Origin: Haloferax prahovense DSM 18310 | GTDB lineage: Archaea > Halobacteriota > Halobacteria > Halobacteriales > Haloferacaceae | NCBI RefSeq assembly: GCF_000336815.1 | Contig: NZ_AOLG01000008.1 | Span: 225,336 to 289,335, forward strand | DNA: 64,000 nt | Direction: 5' to 3' | Shown here: piece by piece, positions 9,002 through 18,290 of the stretch | Layout: every line of letters starts with the position of its first letter | Numbering within the stretch: position 1 is the first letter of the stretch | Program-made: the position numbers and the translations under genes | The notes under the pieces: model-generated | What the model was told of the DNA's origin: nothing | Databases searched by the model: none | The model's input: only the letters and a program-made list of their open reading frames with translations

Positions 9002-9790
9002 ATGACCGAACTCGGGGAACTCGGCCTGTCGAACTACGAGGAGAAGGCGTACCGGACGCTCCTCGTCACGGGTGCCGCGACAGCCGCGACCGTCTCGGAC
9101 GCGAGCGGCGTCCCGAACGGCCGGGTTTACGACGTGCTCAACGGGCTTCGGGCGCGCCGGTTGGTCCGAGCGCAGTCGACCCAGCCGACGCGATACGTCG
9201 CCGTCGACCCGGCCGCGGCGGTCGAGCGACTGCTGGCCGAGCGCGCCGCGGAACTGCGCGAGGAGTGGACGCGGTATCGCGACGTGGCCGACGCGGTCCG
9301 GTCGAACCTCCTGCCGACGCCGCCGGCCGACGGGAGCGTCTGGCTCGGCCGCCTCGGCGGCGACGAGATGCGGACGGCGATGCACGAGCACGTGCGGGCG
9401 GCGACCGAGTCCGTCTCGGCCGCGGTCGGCCCGCCGTACGAGCGGGCCTCGTGGGAGACGCTCCGCACGGAGTTCGACGCGTTCTTCGAGGGCGCTCGCG
9501 ACGACCTCGACGTGTCGCTGCTCCTCAGCGACCCCGTGCTCGACTCGCTCCCCGACGAGTTTCGGGAACTCGTGGCGTCGAAGCCGCAGACGGTTCGAGT
9601 CCGGTGCCTGCCAAGCCTGCCGGTCTCGTTCGACGTCGTCGACGGGACAGTCGCGTCGGTCGACATTCCGCACCCACAGTCCGCCGCCGACCGCCTCGGC
9701 GTCGTCGTGGTGACGGACGCGGCAGTCGTCGACGAGTTCGCTCGCCAGTTCCGAGCGCTGTGGCCCGACGCCGTCCCGCTTTTCGAGTGA
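9002..9790 (+). CDS. TrmB-family transcription regulator
   Basis: 262 residues. The N-terminal winged helix reads [18 protein letters not shown] then [21 protein letters not shown], the hallmark of TrmB proteins. A coiled linker ([15 protein letters not shown]) and an effector-type domain follow; the long sugar-binding C-terminus of classic TrmB is absent. I chose the ATG at 9002 over an in-frame GTG at 8981. An AT-rich box (GGAAATATC, about 8959-8967) lies upstream. Divergent to the SMR exporter. Confidence 0.87.
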   Translation: MTELGELGLSNYEEKAYRTLLVTGAATAATVSDASGVPNGRVYDVLNGLRARRLVRAQSTQPTRYVAVDPAAAVERLLAERAAELREEWTRYRDVADAVRSNLLPTPPADGSVWLGRLGGDEMRTAMHEHVRAATESVSAAVGPPYERASWETLRTEFDAFFEGARDDLDVSLLLSDPVLDSLPDEFRELVASKPQTVRVRCLPSLPVSFDVVDGTVASVDIPHPQSAADRLGVVVVTDAAVVDEFARQFRALWPDAVPLFE

Positions 9791-9861
9791 CGCCGGCGTT
9801 CCGGTGGCGCTCTCGGACGACGTTCGCCCCATTTATCACCGCCCGCGGCCGACTCCCGACC

Positions 9862-10284
9862 ATGTCTTCGAACAGAAAGGGAGACCGACGCGAGCGCGAA
9901 CTCGTCAACCGCCTCGACGAGGCCGGGTTCGCGGTCATGCGCGCGCCCGCCTCCGGGAGCGCGACGACGCGCGAACTCCCCGACGTGCTCGCGGGCAACG
10001 GCGAGGTGTTCTACGCCATCGAGGCGAAGGCCTCCAGCGGTCGCCCTATCTACCTCGACGGCGAGGAGGTCGAAGCGCTCATCTACTTCTCGCAGAACTT
10101 CGGCGCGAAGGCCCGAATCGCCGTCCGATTCGATCGCGAGGACTGGTACTTCTTCCATCCCGGCGACCTCTACGTGACCGACGGCGGGAACTACCGCGTC
10201 AAAAAGGAGACGGCGCTGGCGGAGGGCGAGGACTTCGAGTCCTTTACCGGCGGGCCGACACAGACCAAACTCGGCGACGACTGA
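9862..10284 (+). CDS. hjc: Holliday junction resolvase Hjc
   Basis: 140 residues. Cuts four-way DNA junctions in recombination and fork repair, acting as a dimer. The archaeal Hjc nuclease core is visible: [18 protein letters not shown] (catalytic glutamate), [10 protein letters not shown] (aspartate) and [10 protein letters not shown] (the E-x-K metal motif), then the helix [17 protein letters not shown]. An ATTTATC box 26-32 bases upstream of the ATG suggests a leaderless transcript. The next gene is convergent. Confidence 0.94.
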   Translation: MSSNRKGDRRERELVNRLDEAGFAVMRAPASGSATTRELPDVLAGNGEVFYAIEAKASSGRPIYLDGEEVEALIYFSQNFGAKARIAVRFDREDWYFFHPGDLYVTDGGNYRVKKETALAEGEDFESFTGGPTQTKLGDD

Positions 10285-10320
10285 GGTCGCGCCCCGAGTC
10301 TCTTCACCCTCCGCGTTCGC

Positions 10321-11010
10321 TCACGCCCGAGCGAGTCGCTCACCGAGCGTGCGAGCGCCGACGAACCCGCGCTCGACGCGACTGAGCCGCGAGGCGGGGA
10401 ACCGATAGGCGTGCAGTCCGCCGAGGTCCGAGAGGCCGGCGTTCACCGGCAGCGAGTCGAGGTAGACGGCCTCGAAGGTCGGTTCGTGGTCGCCGTAGTC
10501 GCGGTTGCTCTCGAACGCGGCGACGAGTTTCCCCGTCTCGGTCGGCGTCTCGTCGGCTCGGGTGCCGAGCGCCCGCGTGACGACGAGGAGACCGCCGCTC
10601 TCGCGGTCGCGGACGAGGTCGCCGGCGCGGTGTTCGTGGTCGCGGCAGAGTTGGGGCCCCGTCGCGTCCATCGGGACGAACGTCTCGTCGCCGCAGACGG
10701 CGCAGGTGGCGCTCCGGCGCCCCGGCGGCGGGACCTCGCCACGGGTGATTTCGATGGCGACCCGGCGGAGGTGCTTACAGCGGACGTGTCGGATGGCGTT
10801 GTCGGGGCAGGTGCAGGTGCGGGCTTCCACGTCGACGACGTAGGTGCCGCCGTCGGTCTCGACGACGTAGCGACCGTCGCGGAGCGGTCGGACGGCCATC
10901 GGTTCGACGCGGGCGCGGCGGGCGCGACCGGCCAGTCCGTCGGACGGGAGCGTGGTCTTGCGGCGCACCGGGCGGCGAGTCGACGCGGGTGTGTGTGCGA
11001 TGTGCGTCAT
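10321..11010 (-). CDS. SWIM zinc-finger protein, role unknown
   Basis: 229 residues from the ATG at 11010 (an in-frame GTG at 11064 is possible). A SWIM zinc finger (CxC...CxH) is clear in ARTCTCPDNAIRHVRCKHLR, a fold that binds DNA or proteins and occurs in recombination factors. A second metal knuckle follows, with CAVCGDE and a later CRDHEH. The C-terminal half is haloarchaeal and not recognised. Convergent with hjc, ending 36 bases from its stop, so a DNA-repair link is possible but unproven. Confidence 0.78.
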   Translation of the reverse strand: MTHIAHTPASTRRPVRRKTTLPSDGLAGRARRARVEPMAVRPLRDGRYVVETDGGTYVVDVEARTCTCPDNAIRHVRCKHLRRVAIEITRGEVPPPGRRSATCAVCGDETFVPMDATGPQLCRDHEHRAGDLVRDRESGGLLVVTRALGTRADETPTETGKLVAAFESNRDYGDHEPTFEAVYLDSLPVNAGLSDLGGLHAYRFPASRLSRVERGFVGARTLGERLARA

Positions 11011-11187
11011 GGTGGTGCGGGATTCCGACCCTACCAGCGGCTGTTCGGGGTCAGTTTCCGTCACCTGTGTATAGGTTCTCGAACGACCTAAACCCTCGTT
11101 TCACGTGGAAAATCGGGCGCGTGAGTGGCTCTCGTCGGACATCCGCCCATCGAAGACCTTTTAGAACGGCCGCGGATACGTCGTCGC

Positions 11188-11391
11188 ATGGCTATCGAAG
11201 CGGAGATGCGGCGGAAGATTGCCGTCTCCATCGTCGCGGTCGGGGTGTTCATCGCCCTCATCGTCGGCATCGGTGCGACCTACAACCAGAGTGGACTCAT
11301 CTCCACCGGCGGGTTCGCACTCGTCGGCGCCATCACGGCGTTCGTGCTCGTGATGGCTGGTATCGGCGTCTGGCTGTCGCGTTCTTCCTAA
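11188..11391 (+). CDS. Small two-helix membrane protein, unknown
   Basis: 67 residues: a basic start (MAIEAEMRRK), then two membrane helices (about residues 10-29 and 39-61) joined by a short polar loop. A TTTTAGA box at about 11158-11164 lies 24-30 bases before the ATG, the right distance for a leaderless haloarchaeal transcript, and this decides the start. No function can be assigned. Confidence 0.75.
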   Translation: MAIEAEMRRKIAVSIVAVGVFIALIVGIGATYNQSGLISTGGFALVGAITAFVLVMAGIGVWLSRSS

Positions 11392-11490
11392 TCCTCTCGG
11401 TCGGTTTCGGCGACCCGGTCGTCGCCACGCCAGCGCTCGACGCGCAGCCGCGGCGCTCGTGGGTTGGGTACGTCGTCAGCACGGACTCCG

Positions 11491-12597
11491 TCAGTCGGCG
11501 GCTTCGTCCGCAGCGACCGCGTCCGCGTCGTTCGTCGCCGTCTCGAAGTACTTCATCGGGTGCTTGATGGTGTCACAGCGGTCGTCGCGGTTCACACAGA
11601 GGTCGTACGCCTGCATCGTCTCGCAGGTCGGTGGCGCGTACTGCGACCCGCTCGAGTCCGCGAGGACCGTCGCCCGCTTTTCGAGTTCCTCGGCGTTCGC
11701 GTCGCCGACGACGCCACCGACTTCCTCGGGTTCGAGGCCGACGCCGACGAGGAACGCCGCGAGCGCGAACGCCGCCTCGTTCGGGAGGTCCTCGCCGTCC
11801 TGCGCCCGCGCCAACAGCGCCCCGACGCAGGGCGGGAAGTGGTCCGGGTCGACCGAGTCGACGTAGACGACGTTGACCGCGCCGCGGTCCGAAAGCAGGT
11901 TCCGCAGGCGCTCGACGTGGGGTTTGAGCGCGTCGGCGAGTCGGTCGCCCGCGTCGCTGCCGCGGACGGCGAAGGGAAGCCCCTCTGCGACCCGGCGGCG
12001 GACCGCCTCGCGGAGCAGTTCCGAGAGCTCCTCGCGGGTGACGCGGACCGCGCCGTCGGCCAGCGAGCGGTTGACGAGTCGCCAGTCCGCGCCCCAGTCG
12101 GTGTCGGAGTAGGTGAGGTACGGTCCCACGTCGACCCAGTAGTGGTCGGGCGCGCGTCGGCTGTTCCGATTCCGGTTCGACCCGGCCCGCACCGCGCCGT
12201 CGAGGTCGAACTCGCGGAGGAAGTCGTCGAGGCTCGCGCGGGCCTCGCCGTGGACGTCGTCGTCGCCGGCGTCGAAGTCGGCGAGCATGCGCTCGTAGGC
12301 CGTGTCGGCCTCGGCGCGGGCGTACTTGTCCACCGCCGCGGGCGTCTCGACGAGCGAGACGATGATGCGGGAGATGGGGTACGAAAGCAGTTCCGTCTGG
12401 GTGTCCCACCCGTAGGCCTCGTCGGGGTCGGGCTCGACGGTGCCCTCCATGAGGGCGCGTTCGACGCGCTCGACGCCACGCTCGACGGCCGGGGCGTCCT
12501 CGGCGACGAGCGTCGCGATGGCGACGTCGGCCGATTCGACCGCCTCTCTGGCCGCGGCGAAGAACGGGTATCGGGCGTGGAGCGGGCGCATCCGCAT
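11491..12597 (-). CDS. priL: DNA primase large subunit PriL
   Basis: 368 residues. Partner of the catalytic small primase subunit; its C-terminal iron-sulphur domain helps start primer synthesis. The family cysteines are present: FPPCVGALL, PPTCETMQAYDLC and RCDTIKHPMKYF, four in all as expected for a 4Fe-4S centre. A CGTTTATCG box about 25 bases upstream of the ATG is a good promoter candidate. The small subunit is not in the window. Confidence 0.94.
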   Translation of the reverse strand: MRMRPLHARYPFFAAAREAVESADVAIATLVAEDAPAVERGVERVERALMEGTVEPDPDEAYGWDTQTELLSYPISRIIVSLVETPAAVDKYARAEADTAYERMLADFDAGDDDVHGEARASLDDFLREFDLDGAVRAGSNRNRNSRRAPDHYWVDVGPYLTYSDTDWGADWRLVNRSLADGAVRVTREELSELLREAVRRRVAEGLPFAVRGSDAGDRLADALKPHVERLRNLLSDRGAVNVVYVDSVDPDHFPPCVGALLARAQDGEDLPNEAAFALAAFLVGVGLEPEEVGGVVGDANAEELEKRATVLADSSGSQYAPPTCETMQAYDLCVNRDDRCDTIKHPMKYFETATNDADAVAADEAAD

Positions 12598-12741
12598 ACC
12601 GCCACGTTCCGGGTGCCCACCGATAAACGCGACGGATTCGGTGGTGGCGGGCGCGGGCCGTGCAGTCGAGTCCCGTGGCGGGGTGTCGCCGGCGACGGCG
12701 CATCACACAACCTATTACCGACCACTTCCTCAGGCTCTCAC

Positions 12742-13335
12742 GTGCCGCACTTCGACTACCCGTGTCCGGACTGCCGCGCCACCACCAGTCTCCACGACGC
12801 CGACTGCCGCTTCGAGGGGACCCCGTGGGTCGAAGTCGAGCGCGCCTACGTCGACATCGTCTCGGTCCTCGCTGGCGGCCCGTGCGACGAGGAGACGCTT
12901 CGCCGCGAAGCGCCGGGCGAGTGGGGGCCGCTCCAGCAGGCCGCGCTCCGACGACTCAAGCGCGACGAGCGGGTGTCGGAAGCGAACTCGGGCGTCCTCC
13001 GCCTTCTCACCGCCGAGGAGTTCAGAGAGGAGGTGTCCGAGCCGACCCGGGAACCGATGCGGACGCTCCACCAGTACGGGAGCGTCCCCGGCTGTCACGA
13101 CAACGCCGTCTTCGCCATGATCGCGTGGTACGAGATGGTCGGCCTGTCGTGGCCCGAGACGCGCGAAAACGTCGTCAACTGGCTCCGCGACACCGGCGCG
13201 TGGGACCGCGGCGGCTTCGAGGAGGCGACGCCCGCCGAACTCGTCGAGAAGAAGCGCCACGTCTACGACGCGGGCTACGGCTGGAAGGAAAAGGCCGTCT
13301 CGGCCAAGCGCGTCATCGACAGATACCGTTCCTGA
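12742..13335 (+). CDS. Haloarchaeal protein with N-terminal zinc knuckle, unknown
   Basis: 197 residues from the GTG at 12742. The N-terminus has CPDCRATTSLHDADC, a probable zinc site. The middle reads like a winged-helix (EETLRREAPGEWGPLQQAALRRLKRDERV), and a conserved-looking block HDNAVFAMIAWYEMVGLSWPE follows. It is divergent from priL with 144 bases between starts, sharing a promoter region that includes CTATTACC upstream. Not recognised; a DNA- or RNA-related role is possible because of the neighbour and zinc site. Confidence 0.72.
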   Translation: MPHFDYPCPDCRATTSLHDADCRFEGTPWVEVERAYVDIVSVLAGGPCDEETLRREAPGEWGPLQQAALRRLKRDERVSEANSGVLRLLTAEEFREEVSEPTREPMRTLHQYGSVPGCHDNAVFAMIAWYEMVGLSWPETRENVVNWLRDTGAWDRGGFEEATPAELVEKKRHVYDAGYGWKEKAVSAKRVIDRYRS

Positions 13336-13430
13336 GCGCCGACCCAGTTCTCCCTTCGACACAACGTTCCCTTCGATTCTCCCGCTAACCCGGCGTAACC
13401 GTTAGGCGTTTCTCGCGCGTTTGTGGTGTC

Positions 13431-14789
13431 GTGAGTGCCCCCGAGTCCGCCGTCTCTTCCGACGCCGAGTTCCCCGAGGAGTCGCGGGGAACGCGACGCG
13501 CCCTCGCGGTCGTCATCGCCGTTGTCTTCATCGACCTTCTCGGGTTCGGCGTCGTCATTCCCATCCTCCCGTTCTACGTCCGAAGCTTCGGCGTCAGCGA
13601 CGTGTACATCGGGTTCTTGGCGGCGTCGTACTCGCTCATGCAGTTCCTCTTCGCGCCCGTCCTCGGCCGCATCTCCGACCAGCGGGGCCGCCGGCCGGTC
13701 ATCATGCTGTCGCTCGTCGGGAGCGTCCTCGCGTGGACGGTCTTCGGCGTCGCCGGCGAAATCGGCCTGCTGTTCGGCACGACGCTCGCGGTGGCGACGC
13801 TGTTCGCCTCGCGGATGCTCGCGGGGGCGATGGGCGGCAACATCGCCACCGCGCAGGCGTACATCGCCGACATCACGCCCCCGGCGCGGCGGGCCGGCGC
13901 GCTCGGCCTCGTCGGCGCGTCGTTCAGCCTCGGGTTCATCTTCGGGCCGGCTCTCGGCGGTCTGATGGCCTCCGAACCGGTCGTCACCACCGCCCGCGAC
14001 CTGCTCCCGTCGTTCGTGCCCGCGACGCGGTTCTCGCTGCCGAGTTTCACCGCGGCGGCGTTGAGCCTCGTCAGCCTCGGCTTCGCGTTCGTCTTCCTGC
14101 GCGAACCCGAGCGCACCCGCGCGCCGGCCGGCACGCCCGCGACGACGCTCGTCTCGCAGTTCCGCACCGCCCTCGCCGACGACGACCTCCGGGGACTCGT
14201 CGTCTCCTTTTTCGTCGTCTCGGTCGCCTTCTCGGGGATTCAGGTCATGTTCATCCCCTTCGCGGCCGACGTGTACGGCTACGGCGAGACCGAGACGGCG
14301 CTGTTTCTGACCTACATCGGCCTGCTCGGCACGCTGAATCAAGGGGTCGTCGTCGGCCGACTCGCCCGGCGGTACTCGGAGGCGAAACTGGCGGTCGTCG
14401 GCGCGGTCGGACTCCTGATCTCGCTCGCGTTGCTCCCCTTTTCGCCCGACATCGGGGCGGTGCTCCCCGCGGTCGGCGGCCCGCCGTGGCTCACCCGCGA
14501 ACTCGTGGCGCTCCTCCTCGTCGGGGCGCTCCTGTCGTTCGGCAACGGGATGTTGAACGTCTCGCTGTCGACGCTCGTCTCCACGTCGGCGTCGGCCGAC
14601 CAGCAGGGCAACGCCTTCGGGGTCACGCAGGGCGCGGGAAGCCTCGGCCGGACGCTCGGCCCGCCGTCGATGGCGGCGCTGTACGTCCTCGCGTACTGGT
14701 CGCCGTTCGTCGTCGGGGCCGCGCTCATCGTGCCCGTGGTCTACGTCCTCGCGTCCGTCGCGCGCCGGCCGCGGGCGGAAGCGCCCTGA
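13431..14789 (+). CDS. MFS transporter, DHA1 (drug/TetA-like) type
   Basis: 452 residues with 12 membrane helices. The DHA1 signatures are visible: VVIPILPFYVRSFG in helix 1, GRISDQRGRRPVIM (motif A) between helices 2 and 3, and AYIADITPPARRAGALG in the helix 4-5 region. Likely a proton-driven exporter of small molecules in the cell membrane; the substrate is unknown. The GTG at 13431 begins the protein, since no upstream in-frame start fits. Confidence 0.88.
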   Translation: MSAPESAVSSDAEFPEESRGTRRALAVVIAVVFIDLLGFGVVIPILPFYVRSFGVSDVYIGFLAASYSLMQFLFAPVLGRISDQRGRRPVIMLSLVGSVLAWTVFGVAGEIGLLFGTTLAVATLFASRMLAGAMGGNIATAQAYIADITPPARRAGALGLVGASFSLGFIFGPALGGLMASEPVVTTARDLLPSFVPATRFSLPSFTAAALSLVSLGFAFVFLREPERTRAPAGTPATTLVSQFRTALADDDLRGLVVSFFVVSVAFSGIQVMFIPFAADVYGYGETETALFLTYIGLLGTLNQGVVVGRLARRYSEAKLAVVGAVGLLISLALLPFSPDIGAVLPAVGGPPWLTRELVALLLVGALLSFGNGMLNVSLSTLVSTSASADQQGNAFGVTQGAGSLGRTLGPPSMAALYVLAYWSPFVVGAALIVPVVYVLASVARRPRAEAP

Positions 14790-14883
14790 GTGCCTGAGTG
14801 TCGCGGCCGCGATACGGGGAAACCGCCGCTCGAATTTCGCCGCGGCCCGCAAGTGTTACGAGCGCCGAGTCTGAGGTTTATCC

Positions 14884-16650
14884 GTGCCTTCGGTCGCCGC
14901 CGTCTCGCCGCTGGTCGTCCTCTGCCTCGTCGCGGCGCTCGTCTCCGTCTCCATCGCGGCCGTCGCCTGGCGCGAGGGCACCGAACCCGGTTCGAAGTCG
15001 CTGTCGGTCCTCCTGTTTTCGGCGGCGCTCTGGGCCGGTTCCTACGGCGTCGCGCTCACGGTGTTCGACCCCGCGCTGCGGTTTTGGTTCCAACTCCCCA
15101 TCGACGTCGCACAGGCCGTCATCGCGCCCGCGTGGTTCGCCTTCTCACTTTCGTACACCGGCCGCGGTGAACTCCTCTCGCGGCGGCTCATCGCCGGCCT
15201 CCTCGTGTTCCCGGCTATCACCGTCGTCGCGCTCGCGACGAATCCGAGTCACGGCCTGCTGTGGACGAACTACCACATCGACCCGGTGTTCGGCGCGGCC
15301 ACGGTGCGGTTCGACCCGAACCTCTGGTACTACCTCCACGCGGTGTACGGCTACGTCATCATCGGCTCCGGGCTCGTCCTCATCATCGAGATGCTGGTCG
15401 AACGGCTCTCGCACTACCGCGAGCAGGCGGTCACCCTCGCCATCGGCTCGACCGCGCCGACGGTCGCCCACGTCGCCCACACCTTCGGCATCGGCCCGCT
15501 TCAGATGGTGAACTTCACGCCCATCGCCCTCGCGGTGACGGGCGCGACGTTCGGCCACGCGCTCTACCGGTTCCAGCTGTTCGGGCTCTCGCCGGCGACC
15601 GGTCGGCTCGGCCGTCGCGCCGCCATCGACGACGTGGCCGTCGGCATTCTCGTCCTCGACCGCGAGCACCGCGTGGTCGACGCCAACGAGACCGCCTCGT
15701 CGCTCCTCGACCTCGACCCGGCGTCGGCGTTCGACCCGCTGTCGTCGGTGCTTCCGGGCGTCGACCTCGATGAGGACCGACAGCTCGTGGACGTGACGGT
15801 CGACCGCCGCCGCCGGACCTACGAGGTGACGCTCTCGCCGGTGACGGACCAGCACGGCCGCCGGCTCGGCCGGACCGTCACCGTCTCCGACGTGACGGGG
15901 CGGGTCCGCCGCCGCCAGCGCCTCGAAGTCCTCAACCGCGTCCTCCGGCACAACCTCAGAAACGACATGACGGTCGTCATCGGCTACGCCGACATGCTCG
16001 CAGAGCGGCTCCCGGCGGACCAGCGCGACCCCACCGACACGATACGAGCGCGGTCGAACAAGCTCCTCTCGCTCGGCGAGAAAGCCCGGACCGTCGAGCG
16101 GGTCATGGCCGGCATCGACGGCGGCAGCCGCTTCGACGTCGCCGCGACGGTCCGAACCTGCGTCGCCGAGGTCCGCGCGGAGTTCGACGCCGGCTCGGTC
16201 GACGTGGACGCCCCCGAGTCGCTGCCGGTCTCCGGGAGCGAATCGGCGGCGAAGCTCCTCGTCCGCGAACTCGTCGAGAACGCGCTCGAACACGGCGGCG
16301 ACGACCCGACCGTCTCCGTGTCGATCCGGGCCGCCGACGCCGACCTCGTCCTCGTCGTCGAAGACGACGGCCCGGGCGTCCCCGACTACGAGCGCTCCGT
16401 GGTCGAGACCGGCGGCGAGTCGCCGCTCCAACACGGCAGCGGCCTCGGTCTCTGGGCGGTCCGGTGGACGGTCGACGCGCTCGGCGGCGACCTCACTTTC
16501 GACGTTCGGGGCGGGCGAGACGAGACGGACGGCGGAGCCGGAGACGCGACCGACGAGTCAGCGGGCCGCGGCGACACCGGCACGACGGCGACGGTTCGAC
16601 TGCCGTACTGGTGTCGTGACGAGGCGGACGACGCCGCCGCTGGCGGGTGA
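14884..16650 (+). CDS. Sensor histidine kinase with seven-helix membrane domain
   Basis: 588 residues. Seven N-terminal membrane helices (about residues 5-215) form the archaeal 7TM sensor module. A PAS-like domain (IDDVAVGILVLDREHRVVDA) follows. The phospho-acceptor is His356 in LNRVLRHNLRNDM. The ATPase domain shows ELVENALEHG (N box), DDGPGVP (G1) and GSGLGLWAV (G2). It should autophosphorylate in response to a membrane or cytoplasmic signal. No response regulator is adjacent. Starts with GTG. Confidence 0.92.
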   Translation: MPSVAAVSPLVVLCLVAALVSVSIAAVAWREGTEPGSKSLSVLLFSAALWAGSYGVALTVFDPALRFWFQLPIDVAQAVIAPAWFAFSLSYTGRGELLSRRLIAGLLVFPAITVVALATNPSHGLLWTNYHIDPVFGAATVRFDPNLWYYLHAVYGYVIIGSGLVLIIEMLVERLSHYREQAVTLAIGSTAPTVAHVAHTFGIGPLQMVNFTPIALAVTGATFGHALYRFQLFGLSPATGRLGRRAAIDDVAVGILVLDREHRVVDANETASSLLDLDPASAFDPLSSVLPGVDLDEDRQLVDVTVDRRRRTYEVTLSPVTDQHGRRLGRTVTVSDVTGRVRRRQRLEVLNRVLRHNLRNDMTVVIGYADMLAERLPADQRDPTDTIRARSNKLLSLGEKARTVERVMAGIDGGSRFDVAATVRTCVAEVRAEFDAGSVDVDAPESLPVSGSESAAKLLVRELVENALEHGGDDPTVSVSIRAADADLVLVVEDDGPGVPDYERSVVETGGESPLQHGSGLGLWAVRWTVDALGGDLTFDVRGGRDETDGGAGDATDESAGRGDTGTTATVRLPYWCRDEADDAAAGG

Positions 16651-16716
16651 GAATCGAGAGAAACGAGTGGGACGGCTCGGGTGGTCGGTGAACGACGCGG
16701 TGGCCGAAACGTCCGC

Positions 16717-17460
16717 TCAGTCGCTCTGGATGCGCGGGGCGAGCATGTACGTGATGGTGCCCATCCCTTCTGCAATCTGGTAGTGAAGCTTGACCGGGAA
16801 CTCCTCGCCGAGTTCGACGGTGACCTCGGCGTCGGTCGGAATCGCCTTGTTCATGTCCTTCAGGTAGTCCAGCGAGAACAGTGAGTCGGCCGCGCCGGCC
16901 TCGATGCTGATGAGGTCCGCCGGGGGAAGCGACAGATCCACGTCGTCGGTGTCGCCTTCTGCCTCGATGTGGAACGTCTCTTCCGCGGCGTCGACGCGGA
17001 GGCGGATGTGGTCGGAGACCATGTCGGCCGCCTTGATACCGCGGTCGAGGTGCGTCCCTTCGAGGACGATGTCCGCGGCGAGGTCGAGGTCCGGGATGTC
17101 GGGTTCCTGGCGAATCGAGTCGGGGTCGATGAGCGCGAGCGTGTACGACAGCCCGTCGATGCGGATGTTGAGCTTGCGCGTCTCCTCGTCGAGCGTGAGG
17201 TGGATGAGGTCGCCCGAGCCCGCCATCCCGGCGACCTCTTCGAGGCGAGAGAGGTTGACGCCGATGACGCCGCCGTCGGCTTCGTAGGATTCGAATGCCG
17301 CCGCGTCGAGCGTGAGGTCCACCATGCCGACGTTCGCGGGGTCGACGGCGCGGATGGAGAGACTCTCCTCGTTGAGTCGAATCTTACACTCGTCGACGAG
17401 GACGCTCACGGAGTCGAGCGCGTCCCGGAGCGTCGCGGCGCTCACGATGGCCTTGAACAT
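16717..17460 (-). CDS. pcn: DNA polymerase sliding clamp (PCNA)
   Basis: 247 residues. A homotrimeric ring that holds polymerases, Fen1 and ligase on DNA. Typical features: the start [20 protein letters not shown], the inter-domain region around [12 protein letters not shown], and the C-terminal strand [13 protein letters not shown] that binds PIP-box partners. It is very acidic, as in the crystallised Haloferax clamp. On the reverse strand ATTTTTAAG lies 24-32 bases before the ATG (17484-17492), a strong TATA box. Confidence 0.98.
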   Translation of the reverse strand: MFKAIVSAATLRDALDSVSVLVDECKIRLNEESLSIRAVDPANVGMVDLTLDAAAFESYEADGGVIGVNLSRLEEVAGMAGSGDLIHLTLDEETRKLNIRIDGLSYTLALIDPDSIRQEPDIPDLDLAADIVLEGTHLDRGIKAADMVSDHIRLRVDAAEETFHIEAEGDTDDVDLSLPPADLISIEAGAADSLFSLDYLKDMNKAIPTDAEVTVELGEEFPVKLHYQIAEGMGTITYMLAPRIQSD

Positions 17461-17483
17461 ATGTGCCGTCGTACGACAGCGGT

Positions 17484-17492
17484 CTTAAAAAT
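17484..17492 (-). promoter_or_regulatory. TATA box of pcn
   Basis: Reverse-strand ATTTTTAAG, 24-32 bases before the PCNA start. This is the expected spacing for a leaderless haloarchaeal transcript. The rest of the 17461-17683 gap holds no further gene that I can support. Confidence 0.6.
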
Positions 17493-17683
17493 ACTCCTGA
17501 TTTGGACTCACCGCAATATGATGTTCGCACGCTCTCCCGCGTGCGCGCTCCCGCGAGTGCCCCATCGCTCCCGTCGACTCCCCATGTGTGTTGTTGTCAC
17601 TGTTCGGCTATGCAGCTAATCGACCGATTTCTGGAGTCTCGGGCTTCAAAGCACTCAAATAGCTGATTGTGTAACTCCCGGCT

Positions 17684-17737
17684 ATGGCGAACGACGAGAC
17701 GAAGACAGCCGCCCGCCGACGAGGTGCCGAGAGATGA
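17684..17737 (+). CDS. Possible 17-residue leader peptide upstream of the phosphatase gene
   Basis: An ATG at 17684 opens a 17-codon frame (MANDETKTAARRRGAER) that ends in TGA overlapping the ATG of the next gene (ATGA). An AT-rich stretch (TCAAATAGCTGATTGTG) precedes it. It could be a translated mini-gene that couples translation to the phosphatase, or simply a leader. Codon use alone cannot decide at this length. Confidence 0.35.
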   Translation: MANDETKTAARRRGAER

Positions 17738-18183
17738 GCGACGCCGCCGACGCCGACGCGACTTCCACCCGCGTCGCCTTCGTCTGCGTCCAGAACGCCG
17801 GCCGGAGCCAGATGGCGACGGCCTTCGCCCGCCGGGAGCGCGACGAGCGCGGCGTCGGCGACCGAATCGAGGTCGTCACCGGTGGCACCGACCCCGCCGA
17901 CCACGTCCACGACGAGGTCGTCGAGGTCATGGGCGAGCGGGGGTTCGACCTCGCCGACGAGACGCCCCGCGCAATCGAGCAGGACGAGATTATGCGCGTC
18001 GACATCGTCGTCACGATGGGCTGTTCGGCCGAGGGTATCTGTCCGATGACGTGGCGCGGCGACGCCCGCGACTGGGCCCTCGACGACCCCGACGGGCGGG
18101 ACCTCGACGCGGTCCGGGCGATTCGCGACGACATCGAGGGGCGCGTTGCGGCGCTGTTCGACGAACTCGTCGGCGACGACTGA
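17734..18183 (+). CDS. arsC: Arsenate reductase / low-molecular-weight tyrosine phosphatase family
   Basis: 149 residues. The phosphate-binding loop is CVQNAGRSQM near the N-terminus, matching the C-x5-R-S motif of thioredoxin-type arsenate reductases and small tyrosine phosphatases. A distal cysteine pair occurs in MGCSAEGICPM, as in ArsC proteins that relay a disulphide to thioredoxin, followed by the aspartate loop WALDDPDGRDL. This favours arsenate reductase over a plain phosphatase. No arsenite exporter or ArsR is adjacent. Confidence 0.85.
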   Translation: MSDAADADATSTRVAFVCVQNAGRSQMATAFARRERDERGVGDRIEVVTGGTDPADHVHDEVVEVMGERGFDLADETPRAIEQDEIMRVDIVVTMGCSAEGICPMTWRGDARDWALDDPDGRDLDAVRAIRDDIEGRVAALFDELVGDD

Positions 18184-18290
18184 GCCCGACCGCCTCGACG
18201 CCGACGCCGCCGCATGTGGGACTGTTCCGCACGCTTCACGGCGCAAGCCGAAGCCGGTATACGGCCTGATACGCTACTGCTGTCAAGACC

